A DNA stretch of 64,000 bases, taken from the NCBI GenBank assembly GCA_965228065.1, contig OZ245788.1:4898001-4962000 (forward strand), given 5' to 3'. The notes under the pieces were generated by a model. The model searched no databases, was not told the DNA's origin, and saw only the letters and a list, made by a program, of their open reading frames with translations. Of the stretch, positions 51,182 through 59,738 are shown in pieces (position 1 is the stretch's first letter; each line of letters starts with the position of its first letter). The translations under genes and the position numbers were made by a program. This stretch comes from Sphingobium_A sp965228065 (GTDB taxonomy: Bacteria > Pseudomonadota > Alphaproteobacteria > Sphingomonadales > Sphingomonadaceae).

Positions 51182-52231
51182 TCAAGCCACTGCCGCAGCA
51201 GCACGGCGTCTTTCCACCCGCGCCGAACGGCGTCCGTCCGTGATCCTGCGCACCGGCATCCCCTTGTCGGGGGCCTGATCCGATTTCCGGAAAGCGTGGA
51301 TCGGCACGCCTGCGCCATCCAGCTCTTCATAGAGATTGGCCTGGACGCCCGATCCCTCGCACAGGACAGCCATTACGGGCCTCAGATCGCGCAGCTTGCG
51401 ATTGCGCGCAAAGGCGGCCTTCATGCCCGACCCGAGCAGGTTGAACCTGACCGTCTGCACCTTGCGGCTGGCGGCCCATTTCTCGGCGATCAGGTCGGCG
51501 CCGCTGCGCTGCGCGGTCGTCATCAGCACCATATGCGGGACATGCTCTTTCACCCGATCGAGCCGTTCCCAGAGCAGGTCGACATCATGCCAGATCGCCG
51601 GCCCCGAGAAGACCACGATCGGTCCCTGCGGATTATGCCGGTCGCGGACATCAAGCTGGCGGGCGCGCAGGAAGTCGATCGCGGCGATCTGACTTGCGGT
51701 CGAGATGCGCGAAGCGCGGCTCCCGCGCGCGGGCGACCAGGGCCATCCCGACATCGCCCGGTACATTTCGGCGGCATAGTCGCGCATCGTCTCGATCGCG
51801 ACACGCTGCTCGGCGGTCGACTGGCAGAGAAGCTGCTTGTCTTCCAGCTCGCGGTTATAGACCTCGCTCATGTCGGGGGAACGGGCCAGCTCGCCGATTT
51901 CCACAGCAAGGCTGTCCTCGCGGCGCTCGAGCTTGCCGGCGACGAAGTGAAAGGAATTGACGAAGCCCCAGGCAATCTCGGCGGCCAGCGGCTCCAGCCG
52001 CGTGTCGGTAAACAGATCGAAGATGGTGGCGATCACGCCCGCGCTATCGGCCTGCGCCGCCAGTTCTTCGGGCATGCCATGTTCGCCGGGTTCTTCACCT
52101 TGCTCGACGATCGAAAGCGGCATGGGGTCACCAAAGGCGGCCTGGAATTCGGGGGTAGCGGTCATTTCGGCATAGAGCTGCTTGAGGTCGCCAAAGCGAT
52201 CGACGCTGCGCACGGGTTCGTGCCTGGTCAT
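51182..52231 (-). CDS. DUF2493 (SLOG/YspA-like) protein, copy 2
   Basis: 349 residues with the same two-part design as the gene at 48,986. The N-terminal helical region is TIFDLFTDTRLEPLAAEIAW. The C-terminal SLOG domain is seen in GPIVVFSGPAIWHDVDLLWE, VLMTTAQRSGADLIAEKWAA and AVLCEGSGVQANLYEELDGA. The basic tail (RRITDGRRSARVERRRAAAA) is absent from copy 1. The two copies are clearly homologous but diverged, so the duplication is old or they entered separately. Confidence 0.82.
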   Translation of the reverse strand: MTRHEPVRSVDRFGDLKQLYAEMTATPEFQAAFGDPMPLSIVEQGEEPGEHGMPEELAAQADSAGVIATIFDLFTDTRLEPLAAEIAWGFVNSFHFVAGKLERREDSLAVEIGELARSPDMSEVYNRELEDKQLLCQSTAEQRVAIETMRDYAAEMYRAMSGWPWSPARGSRASRISTASQIAAIDFLRARQLDVRDRHNPQGPIVVFSGPAIWHDVDLLWERLDRVKEHVPHMVLMTTAQRSGADLIAEKWAASRKVQTVRFNLLGSGMKAAFARNRKLRDLRPVMAVLCEGSGVQANLYEELDGAGVPIHAFRKSDQAPDKGMPVRRITDGRRSARVERRRAAAAVA

Positions 52232-52314
52232 CGGACAGATCCTTCTTGAAAGATGGGAATGGACAAAAAGAAGCCGGGAGGCGCGCAGCGCCCCCCGGCT
52301 CCCTCAGGCTGGCT

Positions 52315-52830
52315 TCAGAATGGGACCTCTTCGTCGAGATCGCCGCTGAACCCGCCGCGCGCGCCCGCACCCTCAAGCGGCGCGGTGCTTCCACCGAACC
52401 CGCCGGCGAACTGGCCGCGCTCACCGCCGCCAAAGCCGCGATCCTCGCCCTCATCGTCGTCGCTATTGCGCGTACGCGCCGCCTTGCCACCGGCCGCGCG
52501 GCCCATGTCGTCACGGCGCCACGATGCCCGGAACCCCTCCTCGGCGGTCCCGAACAGTGCGATCTGCATCGGGAAGCGCCAGGACTGGTCGTCCAGCTCG
52601 CCGGAGTAGAAAATCTCTCCGGTGGTGTGGATCGCGGTCGCTTCGAACAGCGCGCCATAGGGCACCCAGCGACCGTTGCGGTTGATCGCTTCGACCTCGA
52701 ACTTGGGCGCCCGCGGGTTGTTGCTGGCGATCGGCTTCAGCCGCGCCCGCTGCAGGTCGATTTCGCCGCTGGCGATGAAACCCAGCAGCTGGCCATTGAC
52801 GTTCCGGAACTCTCCAACAGTCTTGGACAT
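52315..52830 (-). CDS. DUF736 family protein
   Basis: 171 residues from the ATG at 52,830, with GAGGAG upstream; the frame is open to 52,872. The DUF736 core is clear (TVGEFRNVNGQLLGFIASGE, NNPRAPKFEVEAI, FYSGELDDQSWRFPMQIALF). The C-terminal 60 residues are Gly/Arg/Asp-rich and end in an acidic, hydrophobic tip (DLDEEVPF), much like the C-terminal tail of SSB. DUF736 genes are typical of alphaproteobacterial conjugative elements; their function is not established. Confidence 0.82.
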   Translation of the reverse strand: MSKTVGEFRNVNGQLLGFIASGEIDLQRARLKPIASNNPRAPKFEVEAINRNGRWVPYGALFEATAIHTTGEIFYSGELDDQSWRFPMQIALFGTAEEGFRASWRRDDMGRAAGGKAARTRNSDDDEGEDRGFGGGERGQFAGGFGGSTAPLEGAGARGGFSGDLDEEVPF

Positions 52831-52989
52831 GATCTTCACTCCTCTAAAATGTCGCTCATGCGACACTCTCAAAGAGCCTCCTCTTCTCTCCCGCGGTGGG
52901 CGGGCCGGCGGGCGATCCGTCGGAGATGAAGCACGACCGTGCCGCCCGTGCCCCTGTTCCCACGGCCCCGAATCGGCTAGACTGCAGAG

Positions 52990-53190
52990 ATGGATGCGGA
53001 GACGATACGCGCGGTGGCGAAGATTGCCCGGTCTCGGGCGGAGCGCGGTGGCGGCTCGGCCGCGCAGGGCGACGGCATGTCTCGCTTGGGCGCATCACGC
53101 GCCCTGCACCAGCTCGCGACGGATCTTGAGGTGACGGCCGCAGAATTCGACCGCACCACGACCAAGCGCACCGCCAAGCCGCGCTCCTGA
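52990..53190 (+). CDS. Small hypothetical protein
   Basis: 66 residues, basic and helical (MDAETIRAVAKIARSRAERG, SRALHQLATDLEVTAAEFDR). It is on the opposite strand to its neighbours and has a weak ribosome-binding site. The helical periodicity and the lack of a competing frame make it plausible. The 196 bp after it show no feature before the defence-like gene ends. Confidence 0.45.
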   Translation: MDAETIRAVAKIARSRAERGGGSAAQGDGMSRLGASRALHQLATDLEVTAAEFDRTTTKRTAKPRS

Positions 53191-53386
53191 TCCCGGCCGC
53201 TCTACCGCCCCGCGCCTTCTCCTTCTTGCGATAGGTGATCGTCACCCGCAGGGCCGAGATTCGGCGCAGCCGAAGCTCGGTCGGAGCGAAGCGGAGATAG
53301 AGCGCCGGTGCTCGCGCCAGCGGGCAATCGCCATCAACTCGCTACCTCGGTGCGCAACAAACGCGAGCCAAGAGGATCGGCGGCGA

Positions 53387-56300
53387 TCAATCGCCTTCGT
53401 CTGGCCCGCGCTCCTCTTCCCGATCCGGGCTCATTGAATACATCGTCATCACCGGAACCACCTTCGGCACGCGATAAGCGCGCGGATCCTCGACTTGCTT
53501 GGATCCATCAAGTTTGAGGCAAACGGCGACGACCCAACCGGTCAGCCAGGCGACGTCGGTGCCGCCAAGTGTTTCGCACCAAGTGACGAGGTCGGGGTCT
53601 GGTTCCGGGGATGCCTCGTCTTCCTGCAAGGCTTCGACGCGAGCGACGATTGCGTCCGTCAGGGGATGATTGCCGAAGGGCAACGGAACCAAGGCCGCTG
53701 CTATCTGGAGTAATTCCGCGCGCTCCATTTGGGCTGCCGCCATGAGATCGTCATAGAGCGGCTCCCTCACGGCGCCGCCGCTTATTCCGAGCGCGACGAG
53801 AGCTGGTCCAGCGATCCAGCCTGGTTCCGTCAGGGCGACCAGACGAAGTTTCTCAATTGCGGCTGGTTCAATGGCGAGGCCATCCACAGCGCGGTCGAAA
53901 AATCCCCAGACGGCGGCCTGCGCGACCACCCGATAGTCGGCATCGTCATGAAGTCCCGGGTCATCCAGCGCTTCGCGGAGAACGGTCGGAACTCGGGGAT
54001 CGCCACGTTTGGCAATTGCGCCGATGGCAGCGCAAAAGACGAAGGGATCTTCCGAGCATCGCGACCCAATCAAGGCATGGATCGAGGCTTCTGTCAGCGT
54101 CCCAAATGCGGCCAGCGCTCGGGCCGCCGCCCGCGCGACAGAATAGCGCGGCCAACCCCGGCTGGGGCCATGGTACCGATCAAGACTGAAATCGCGATCG
54201 TCGGAAAGGAGCGATACCAGCAATGGCTCTGCCTCACTCCACTTATGACGGCCCATAAGTTCAGCCCAGGCCAGGCGCACATCTGCTCCTGGATCGCGGA
54301 CCATATTCAGCAGCGCCGCCCGATCTTCGGCTTCATTCCTCTCGACCAGATAGGTCATGGCTGCACGTCTGACGTGGTAGCGCGGATGGCCAAGCCCATT
54401 CCGAATAAGAACGCGCTCCTCGTCCCCGCCCCGGATGCGCAGGGCGATGATTGCTGGCATCCCGTCATCTTCATCGCCGGTGGCGAGTAGCCGGCGGGCG
54501 GTCTCCAGGATGTCGCCTTCGCCGGTTGCAGCAAGGCAGACAAGGATTCCCGCCAAACCGAGGGGGCTTTCCGGACAAAGTGCGGCGATGCGCTGCCGGA
54601 CTTCCGGGCTGCGTCCCTGCATGAGCCGTCCGATCTCGGTTTCGCTGTCGATCTCGACGAGAATATGGGCGATAGCCCGCTCGGTCTCTTCAAGGCGATC
54701 GGCAAAGACGCGCGCGGGTGCGACCTTAGAATCGATATCACTAGGGGAGGCGCGGTCTAAATCGAGCACGAGCTCCAGTCTGCGAGCCGGTGTCATTCTG
54801 TGGATCAGCCCAGCGAGAAGATCGGCGCCATCGGGAGGCGATGCCGTGAACGAAAGCTTGGCGAGCGTAGTACGCAGGCCCTTGCTGCTAAGGTTCGTTC
54901 TCAATAACGCAGTTTCGAGTTCAGGCTGCAGTTCGTCATGCCAATTCTTTTCGATCAGTGACCAGACAGGCGGTAAGGCCCGATCGTTCGCGTGCTTGAG
55001 CAGGACCTTAAGATATCGTGCCGGGAAGTTCTCACGCGCGTTGCTCTGCGAAGACGCAAGTGCATAGACCATCGCAGCGCAGTGTTTATGCCCCTCCAGC
55101 CAATCCCAGCCCTCCGCCGCGAAGCGTGAAAGGGCAACCGATTTAAGGCCCGCGTCGGCGGTGTAGTAACGCTCGCCCGGCTCCTCGAGAATGCGATCGG
55201 CATTGATCGCGTCCACCTCGTGTTCGCGAGCGCGTCGTTGTTCGTTGTTGGCGTAGCTCTCGAACCAACAGTCGACCTCATTTTCGGCCTCGATGAAGCT
55301 GTCGATGACGAAGTCATAGCCCGGTCCTCCCGGCGCAACAGCGCCGGCAACGATTGTGTCGATGTTGTCACCGGGCGCCTGCAACGCCGCGAGCGTCTCC
55401 ACGGCATCGCCGAAGGCGCCGCCAAGGGTGTCGCTGAACGAACGCGCGAACGAGAGGAAGTCCTCTTCATAGTCGCCATCGGTGAAGGGCAACACGCCGC
55501 GAATGAAAGTTTTCAGCAACTCGGCCGTTTGTGGCTCCTCGCGAAAACGCTCGATCTCTTCGGCCGACAGCTGTGGCGGCACCCAGGTTTGGCCGGGCCA
55601 TGTGCCTTTTTCGCGCGGCGGGAGGCGCATGAGAAATTCGCTAAACTGGCGCGGAGCGAAATCGGGTGACGCAAATTGTGAGAGGTCAGCAAAGGCACGT
55701 TCGAACGACCCGCTGCCGGCGGGAGCCGTCACTCGGGCGGCGAGAACCGCGTCGAGACTTGCCTGGGCCGACGCGGCAAGCTCGATCTCGACCGCCTCCA
55801 GACTGGATGCAGCGCGAACGATCTCCACCGCGCCACGCGAGGCCCAGCCATCGTCACTGCCCGCGATCGTCAGAAGCGCTTCGGCGAAGGCGGTCAACAC
55901 GGCCTCTGTCTCGGCACGGTTCGTGGCGAGCGCCAAACGCAGACCCTCCTCCACCCGCGGGTGCTGAAGTCTGATAGAATGGTCAACTACCCGAAGATTG
56001 CGGCCAGCACCGAGGAAGTCGATAAACCCTTCGACATGGGGCTTCTGACCGTGCGTGTTTCGCAGGATCCGCAACACCCGACGAAGGTCGGCCAGGTCGA
56101 AAGAGCCGGAGGACCGTAGGAGACCCCAGAGAACCGCGGCGCACGCAACGCCGTCGTCCCCCCAGCCCAGCGTCTGGTCCCGAATGACGGAGGAGATTGC
56201 CTCAATCGAGGAAGCATCGAGGATTTCATAGACCGACCGCGGGCTCTCCTCCTTCTCGCGAGGCAGTGCCGCCAAAAAGCGCTCGATCTCATAGGGCCGA

Positions 56301-57619
56301 CGAACCCGGCCCAGAACGACATCGCGATGGGCGAGCGCCAAGGCGTGGGCATGTCCGCTCAGATCGCCAACATGATTGTCGTAGATCAGCGCGCGTTGGT
56401 CCGCGGTATAGTCCTCGGGCTCTATCGCGATCGTGTAGGATTCGAGAGCCTCACCCGGCTCGCTTCGTTTGAAGATGTCGTACCGCGTCGTGATCAGGAA
56501 CTTATGGGCACTATCGGCCATCCGGAAAAGACCCGGGAGTTTCGACGTCCACCGAGCGGCTTCGATCGATGGCGCCGAATCTCCCCAAGGATCCCTGAGG
56601 TAGATCAGCAATGGGCCCGGATCGGTGAGAGCGCTGTTCGCTTCGCCCGCGTCCAGGGCGGGGCGCTCAAGGAATGCTGGGCTCTGGCGCGCCAGCTTTG
56701 CCGCAAGGACATCCGCCGCAAGCGATTTACCGGTGCCGGACGGGCCAACGATGATCACGGCATGCGTGTCGCGAAGCGCTTGTTCAATGGAAAGGAAGGA
56801 TCGAGGCGGCACGAACTGATCGTGACGCCGATGCGCGAGGCGTGAGCCACCATTGTCGATGATGTTGGCAAGGAGATTCGCCATCGTCCAGCGGCCGCCA
56901 TGTTCGCCCCCTAGGCGTTTACGCACCGCGTCACGCATGTCCTCCAGGCATTTTAGCAGCTTCTGGGGCGGAACATTCCCGTGCCTGTCGAGAAGCTTGA
57001 AGATGCGGGATTTCAGCATCTCCATGGTGATCGTGTCGCAAATGCCGATACGCTTTCCCAAGGCGGCCTTTTCGGCGGCTGTCCGCGCGTTGCGGCAATA
57101 AGGTGGCAGGTCGCCGGGGTCGGGGAACGACAGCAAGGCGATGTTCTGATGCAGGCGCAGGCCTGATTCCAGCCCCTCATTGGTGATGAAGAGATATTTG
57201 GCGGTCGGGTCGGCGACCAACATATCGAGCGGGCGAACGCGAGGCGCCGGCCCCCTGGCCTTCCCTTTCGATTTGGTCGCAGCCTCTTTTCCCAGCAGGA
57301 CATCTGCGAAGGCCTTGGAGGTCCATGGCGAGGTGGTGCGCGACTTGATCTGCACGATAAGGCGGGTGTCGCGCGTGGCGGTAGAAACGCCGAGCGAAGC
57401 CAGGTTGGGATCCTTCAGCGTCGCCTCAGCGTCCTCATGGGACGGCGGTTCAATCTCAATTTCGTTACTCAGCCCCTTGGCGAGCATGATCTCGAGCGCA
57501 ATCCAGATGGTGACATCGATCTGATAGTCGTAGGCCGCATAGCTCGGATTGCCAGCAGTGCCCCCGGACTCAGGACGTAGCGTTCCTCCGGCAGATTTTG
57601 TGCCGCTGCTAGGCGGCAC
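53387..57619 (-). CDS. STAND NTPase with N-terminal PD-(D/E)xK-like nuclease and C-terminal HEAT-like repeats
   Basis: 1410 residues. Residues 25-110 look like a Cap4/DUF4297-type nuclease: YDYQIDVTIWIALEIML, acidic EIEIEPPSHEDAEA and the Q-x-K motif VQIKSR (Gln90, Lys92). A STAND NTPase follows: Walker A GPSGTGKS (292-299), LLIYLRDPWGDS, sensor-like FLITTRYDIF (374-383) and DYTADQRALIYDNHV, as in nSTAND3. A winged-helix-like SIRLQHPRVEEGLR ends the module. The C-terminal 350 residues hold HEAT-like helical pairs (PRYHVRRAAMTYLVERN, PGADVRLAWAELMGRH). The architecture is that of Avs/bNACHT-type antiphage sensors. A GTG start overlaps the upstream gene by 11 bp. Function is inferred. Confidence 0.8.
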   Translation of the reverse strand: MPPSSGTKSAGGTLRPESGGTAGNPSYAAYDYQIDVTIWIALEIMLAKGLSNEIEIEPPSHEDAEATLKDPNLASLGVSTATRDTRLIVQIKSRTTSPWTSKAFADVLLGKEAATKSKGKARGPAPRVRPLDMLVADPTAKYLFITNEGLESGLRLHQNIALLSFPDPGDLPPYCRNARTAAEKAALGKRIGICDTITMEMLKSRIFKLLDRHGNVPPQKLLKCLEDMRDAVRKRLGGEHGGRWTMANLLANIIDNGGSRLAHRRHDQFVPPRSFLSIEQALRDTHAVIIVGPSGTGKSLAADVLAAKLARQSPAFLERPALDAGEANSALTDPGPLLIYLRDPWGDSAPSIEAARWTSKLPGLFRMADSAHKFLITTRYDIFKRSEPGEALESYTIAIEPEDYTADQRALIYDNHVGDLSGHAHALALAHRDVVLGRVRRPYEIERFLAALPREKEESPRSVYEILDASSIEAISSVIRDQTLGWGDDGVACAAVLWGLLRSSGSFDLADLRRVLRILRNTHGQKPHVEGFIDFLGAGRNLRVVDHSIRLQHPRVEEGLRLALATNRAETEAVLTAFAEALLTIAGSDDGWASRGAVEIVRAASSLEAVEIELAASAQASLDAVLAARVTAPAGSGSFERAFADLSQFASPDFAPRQFSEFLMRLPPREKGTWPGQTWVPPQLSAEEIERFREEPQTAELLKTFIRGVLPFTDGDYEEDFLSFARSFSDTLGGAFGDAVETLAALQAPGDNIDTIVAGAVAPGGPGYDFVIDSFIEAENEVDCWFESYANNEQRRAREHEVDAINADRILEEPGERYYTADAGLKSVALSRFAAEGWDWLEGHKHCAAMVYALASSQSNARENFPARYLKVLLKHANDRALPPVWSLIEKNWHDELQPELETALLRTNLSSKGLRTTLAKLSFTASPPDGADLLAGLIHRMTPARRLELVLDLDRASPSDIDSKVAPARVFADRLEETERAIAHILVEIDSETEIGRLMQGRSPEVRQRIAALCPESPLGLAGILVCLAATGEGDILETARRLLATGDEDDGMPAIIALRIRGGDEERVLIRNGLGHPRYHVRRAAMTYLVERNEAEDRAALLNMVRDPGADVRLAWAELMGRHKWSEAEPLLVSLLSDDRDFSLDRYHGPSRGWPRYSVARAAARALAAFGTLTEASIHALIGSRCSEDPFVFCAAIGAIAKRGDPRVPTVLREALDDPGLHDDADYRVVAQAAVWGFFDRAVDGLAIEPAAIEKLRLVALTEPGWIAGPALVALGISGGAVREPLYDDLMAAAQMERAELLQIAAALVPLPFGNHPLTDAIVARVEALQEDEASPEPDPDLVTWCETLGGTDVAWLTGWVVAVCLKLDGSKQVEDPRAYRVPKVVPVMTMYSMSPDREEERGPDEGD

Positions 57620-58541
57620 GGTTGCTGGCTTTGAGTTGGAGATAGATGAAGGCGAACAGGCGAGTGAAGAGATAGTCGATCTGAAGGGCCGTCTCGAGCG
57701 GCTCCTGCCAGATTTCCGAGTGCCGGATCCGATGGGTGTTGCCGATCTTGGTGAGCGCGTCCGCCTCGACGCTCAGGGTCGCACGCAACTTGGATTCTGG
57801 CCGTGCGGCATAGTTCAACATGGCGTCGGCTGTGAGGCGTTTGTCATTGCCAGGCTCAAGCGTCTTGATGCGTTCAAAGGCATCCCAGAGTTTCTCCAGG
57901 CCATCGCTACGGTCTTCATGTTTGGGAGCGAGAATACGCAGGCGCGCCGTCTCGAGGAGACGATCGGTTTCCGCGTCGCCGGTCGCGAACCGCGCCTGCA
58001 TCAGGGCGACGCGAAGCGTCGCCGGCAAAAGCCGCTGAATCCTGCCCTCTGGCGTCATCTCGAAAGCGAGACCGTTGCGCGCGAAGAGGCGATTCACCTC
58101 AGCGATAAAGGCGGCGAGACCGGGATCGCGATCCCAGGCAAGGTGATAATGATCGAAAAAACCATGCCAACTGCCTTCAACGGGTTGTCCAACCGCCCTC
58201 GCGCAGAATTCGAGAAGATCGAGGATGACCGGCGTCTCCGGCAATTTGTTGGGACGCAGGGGCCACTCGATCTGCGGCACCTCGGCTTCGAGCATGAAGG
58301 CAAAGGCCGATCGGTCGCAGCCACAAGGACGCTTCCCCGCGTCCGGACATGCCAACGGGAACCGATAACCGAAGGAGGCATCGTCCAGGCGGGTTTCGAT
58401 CAGGCTATGAAGTCCGCCCCAAAGACGTTCATCGATCGATTCTGAGGCACGCGGCACAGCGCCGAATTCGCGATCTGTGAAATAGTCGTCAGTCATCATG
58501 GGCAATCGTGGTCTCGGTTCATTATCTCGTTTCGACGGCAT
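57609..58541 (-). CDS. Unrecognised partner of the STAND nuclease, possibly Abi/HEPN-like C-terminus
   Basis: 310 residues, soluble. It has a Cys cluster (CPDAGKRPCGC, residues 65-75), an aromatic segment WHGFFDHYHLAWDRDP (125-140), and AEVNRLFARNGLAFEMTPEG (148-167). A C-terminal helical part follows: LEKLWDAFERIKTLEP (215-230), IGNTHRIRHSEIWQ (266-279), then LFTRLFAFIYLQL. The second half is reminiscent of AbiJ-like abortive-infection proteins with HEPN C-termini, and the R-x-R-H segment could be an active site; this is weak. An alternative start is 58,499. The stop lies inside the start region of the STAND gene, so the two are co-translated. Confidence 0.65.
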   Translation of the reverse strand: MPSKRDNEPRPRLPMMTDDYFTDREFGAVPRASESIDERLWGGLHSLIETRLDDASFGYRFPLACPDAGKRPCGCDRSAFAFMLEAEVPQIEWPLRPNKLPETPVILDLLEFCARAVGQPVEGSWHGFFDHYHLAWDRDPGLAAFIAEVNRLFARNGLAFEMTPEGRIQRLLPATLRVALMQARFATGDAETDRLLETARLRILAPKHEDRSDGLEKLWDAFERIKTLEPGNDKRLTADAMLNYAARPESKLRATLSVEADALTKIGNTHRIRHSEIWQEPLETALQIDYLFTRLFAFIYLQLKASNRAA

Positions 58542-58731
58542 AGCTTATGTCGCTCACAGATTCACAGCGTGATGTCCGCAGCGTGGTCGACGGCGCACTC
58601 GTAGGATCACCCTTGCTTTCAATCCGCAGGGATCGGGAGGCCAACTGTTATCGTGAAGGTCCCATCGAGGCGCCGCGGCAAGATCGATACCAGAACATTG
58701 TGTTCCGGTCGGTGGAGAGGCACCTTGCGGC

Positions 58732-59643
58732 ATGACTTCAAACGACCCCCACCGTCATCATTATGTACCGCAATTCTATCTGAGCCAGTTCGCGTGCCAT
58801 GATGATGAAAATAAAGTCACGACGTTGGCCGCCTATAACGGTCGTGACATCGTCGCCGAACGGAAGTCGATTTCCCGGATCGGATATGAAGAGAAACTGC
58901 ACGACTACGAGTTCGAGGGAAAGAAGCGGTCGATCGAAGGGACCATCAACGATCAGATCGAGACCCCGTTCACGCAGGGAAGCACATGGCGCAAAGTCAC
59001 GTCTGGCCGCACGGCGGAGTTAGACGAAACCGACATTGAGCCGCTCTATGGGCTCATCCATCATCTTCAACGCCGCAATCTCGAGGCACTGCGCTTCATC
59101 GAGATGGAACAGGCGCGCATTCGACGCCACGGTTTCTCGGCTGACGACACTGAGGAAGAGCGAGCGATGCACATGGCACTTGCCGCGCATCCCGATGCCG
59201 TTCGTGCCTTCTTTCACGAAGGAATTCTGCAGGAAGCGCCATATCTGAACGATGCGGCGGAACTGGGCATGCTGGTCTATCGAACCGGGCTGCGGCTTCG
59301 AACTTCGACCAACCCCGTCATTGCCATTGGACTGCCGGGCGAAGAAGCGGGGCGCAAGCGCGCCAATGGCGATGCCGCCCGGGCATGGTGGCTTCCGCTT
59401 ACCCCTCACTGCGGCGTGGTAATGACTCTTGGGGCATCTTTCACCGGCTATTCCAACGCAGAGATCCCGGACGACAGCGCGCAAGGGCTCAACCGTCACT
59501 ATCTGGTGCAACTGCTCGAAGCCCTGTCGGTTCGCTACATCTTGGCGGAGGATCGGCACATTGAGAGCGACCTTGAATGGGCGGGCTACCGCATCGAAGT
59601 GCGGACAAATCAGGGGTTCAGATACCATAAACCACCCGGCTAA
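58732..59643 (+). CDS. DUF4238 protein
   Basis: 303 residues. The N-terminal HRHHYVPQFYLSQF motif is the hallmark of DUF4238. ISRIGYEEKLHDYEFEGKKR and EPLYGLIHHLQRRNLEALRF follow, and a late WLPLTPHCGVVMTLG segment. DUF4238 genes are scattered in mobile and defence regions, but no activity is known to me; the conserved His pair suggests a metal or catalytic site. It is divergent from the STAND pair, separated by 190 bp that may hold both promoters. Confidence 0.82.
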   Translation: MTSNDPHRHHYVPQFYLSQFACHDDENKVTTLAAYNGRDIVAERKSISRIGYEEKLHDYEFEGKKRSIEGTINDQIETPFTQGSTWRKVTSGRTAELDETDIEPLYGLIHHLQRRNLEALRFIEMEQARIRRHGFSADDTEEERAMHMALAAHPDAVRAFFHEGILQEAPYLNDAAELGMLVYRTGLRLRTSTNPVIAIGLPGEEAGRKRANGDAARAWWLPLTPHCGVVMTLGASFTGYSNAEIPDDSAQGLNRHYLVQLLEALSVRYILAEDRHIESDLEWAGYRIEVRTNQGFRYHKPPG

Positions 59644-59738
59644 AGGCCGACCGGGTCAACCCGCCCACCTTCGCTCACAAAGAACAGGGCGACGCCCAGC
59701 TTTGCCAGTCCTCGACGGGTTTCCTCGAAGAGGCATGG

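Larger units (their letters stand above)
40197..59643. mobile_element. tRNA-Asn-integrated conjugative or mobilizable element (left end; right end unresolved)
   Basis: From the tRNA-Asn 3' end onward the gene content changes to a large serine recombinase, a MobF relaxase, a coupling protein, plasmid-type accessory genes (DUF2493, DUF736) and defence-like cargo. No T4SS channel genes, replication gene or copy of the tRNA 3' end was found downstream. The stated right border is only the last gene that clearly looks accessory. The metal-efflux genes that follow may also belong to the element, which would then run past the window. Confidence 0.75.

Noticed and set aside
53729..54490. 253-codon plus-strand frame and others opposite the STAND gene
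   Set aside because: They lie opposite the HEAT-like repeat region and have no motif or ribosome-binding site of note.
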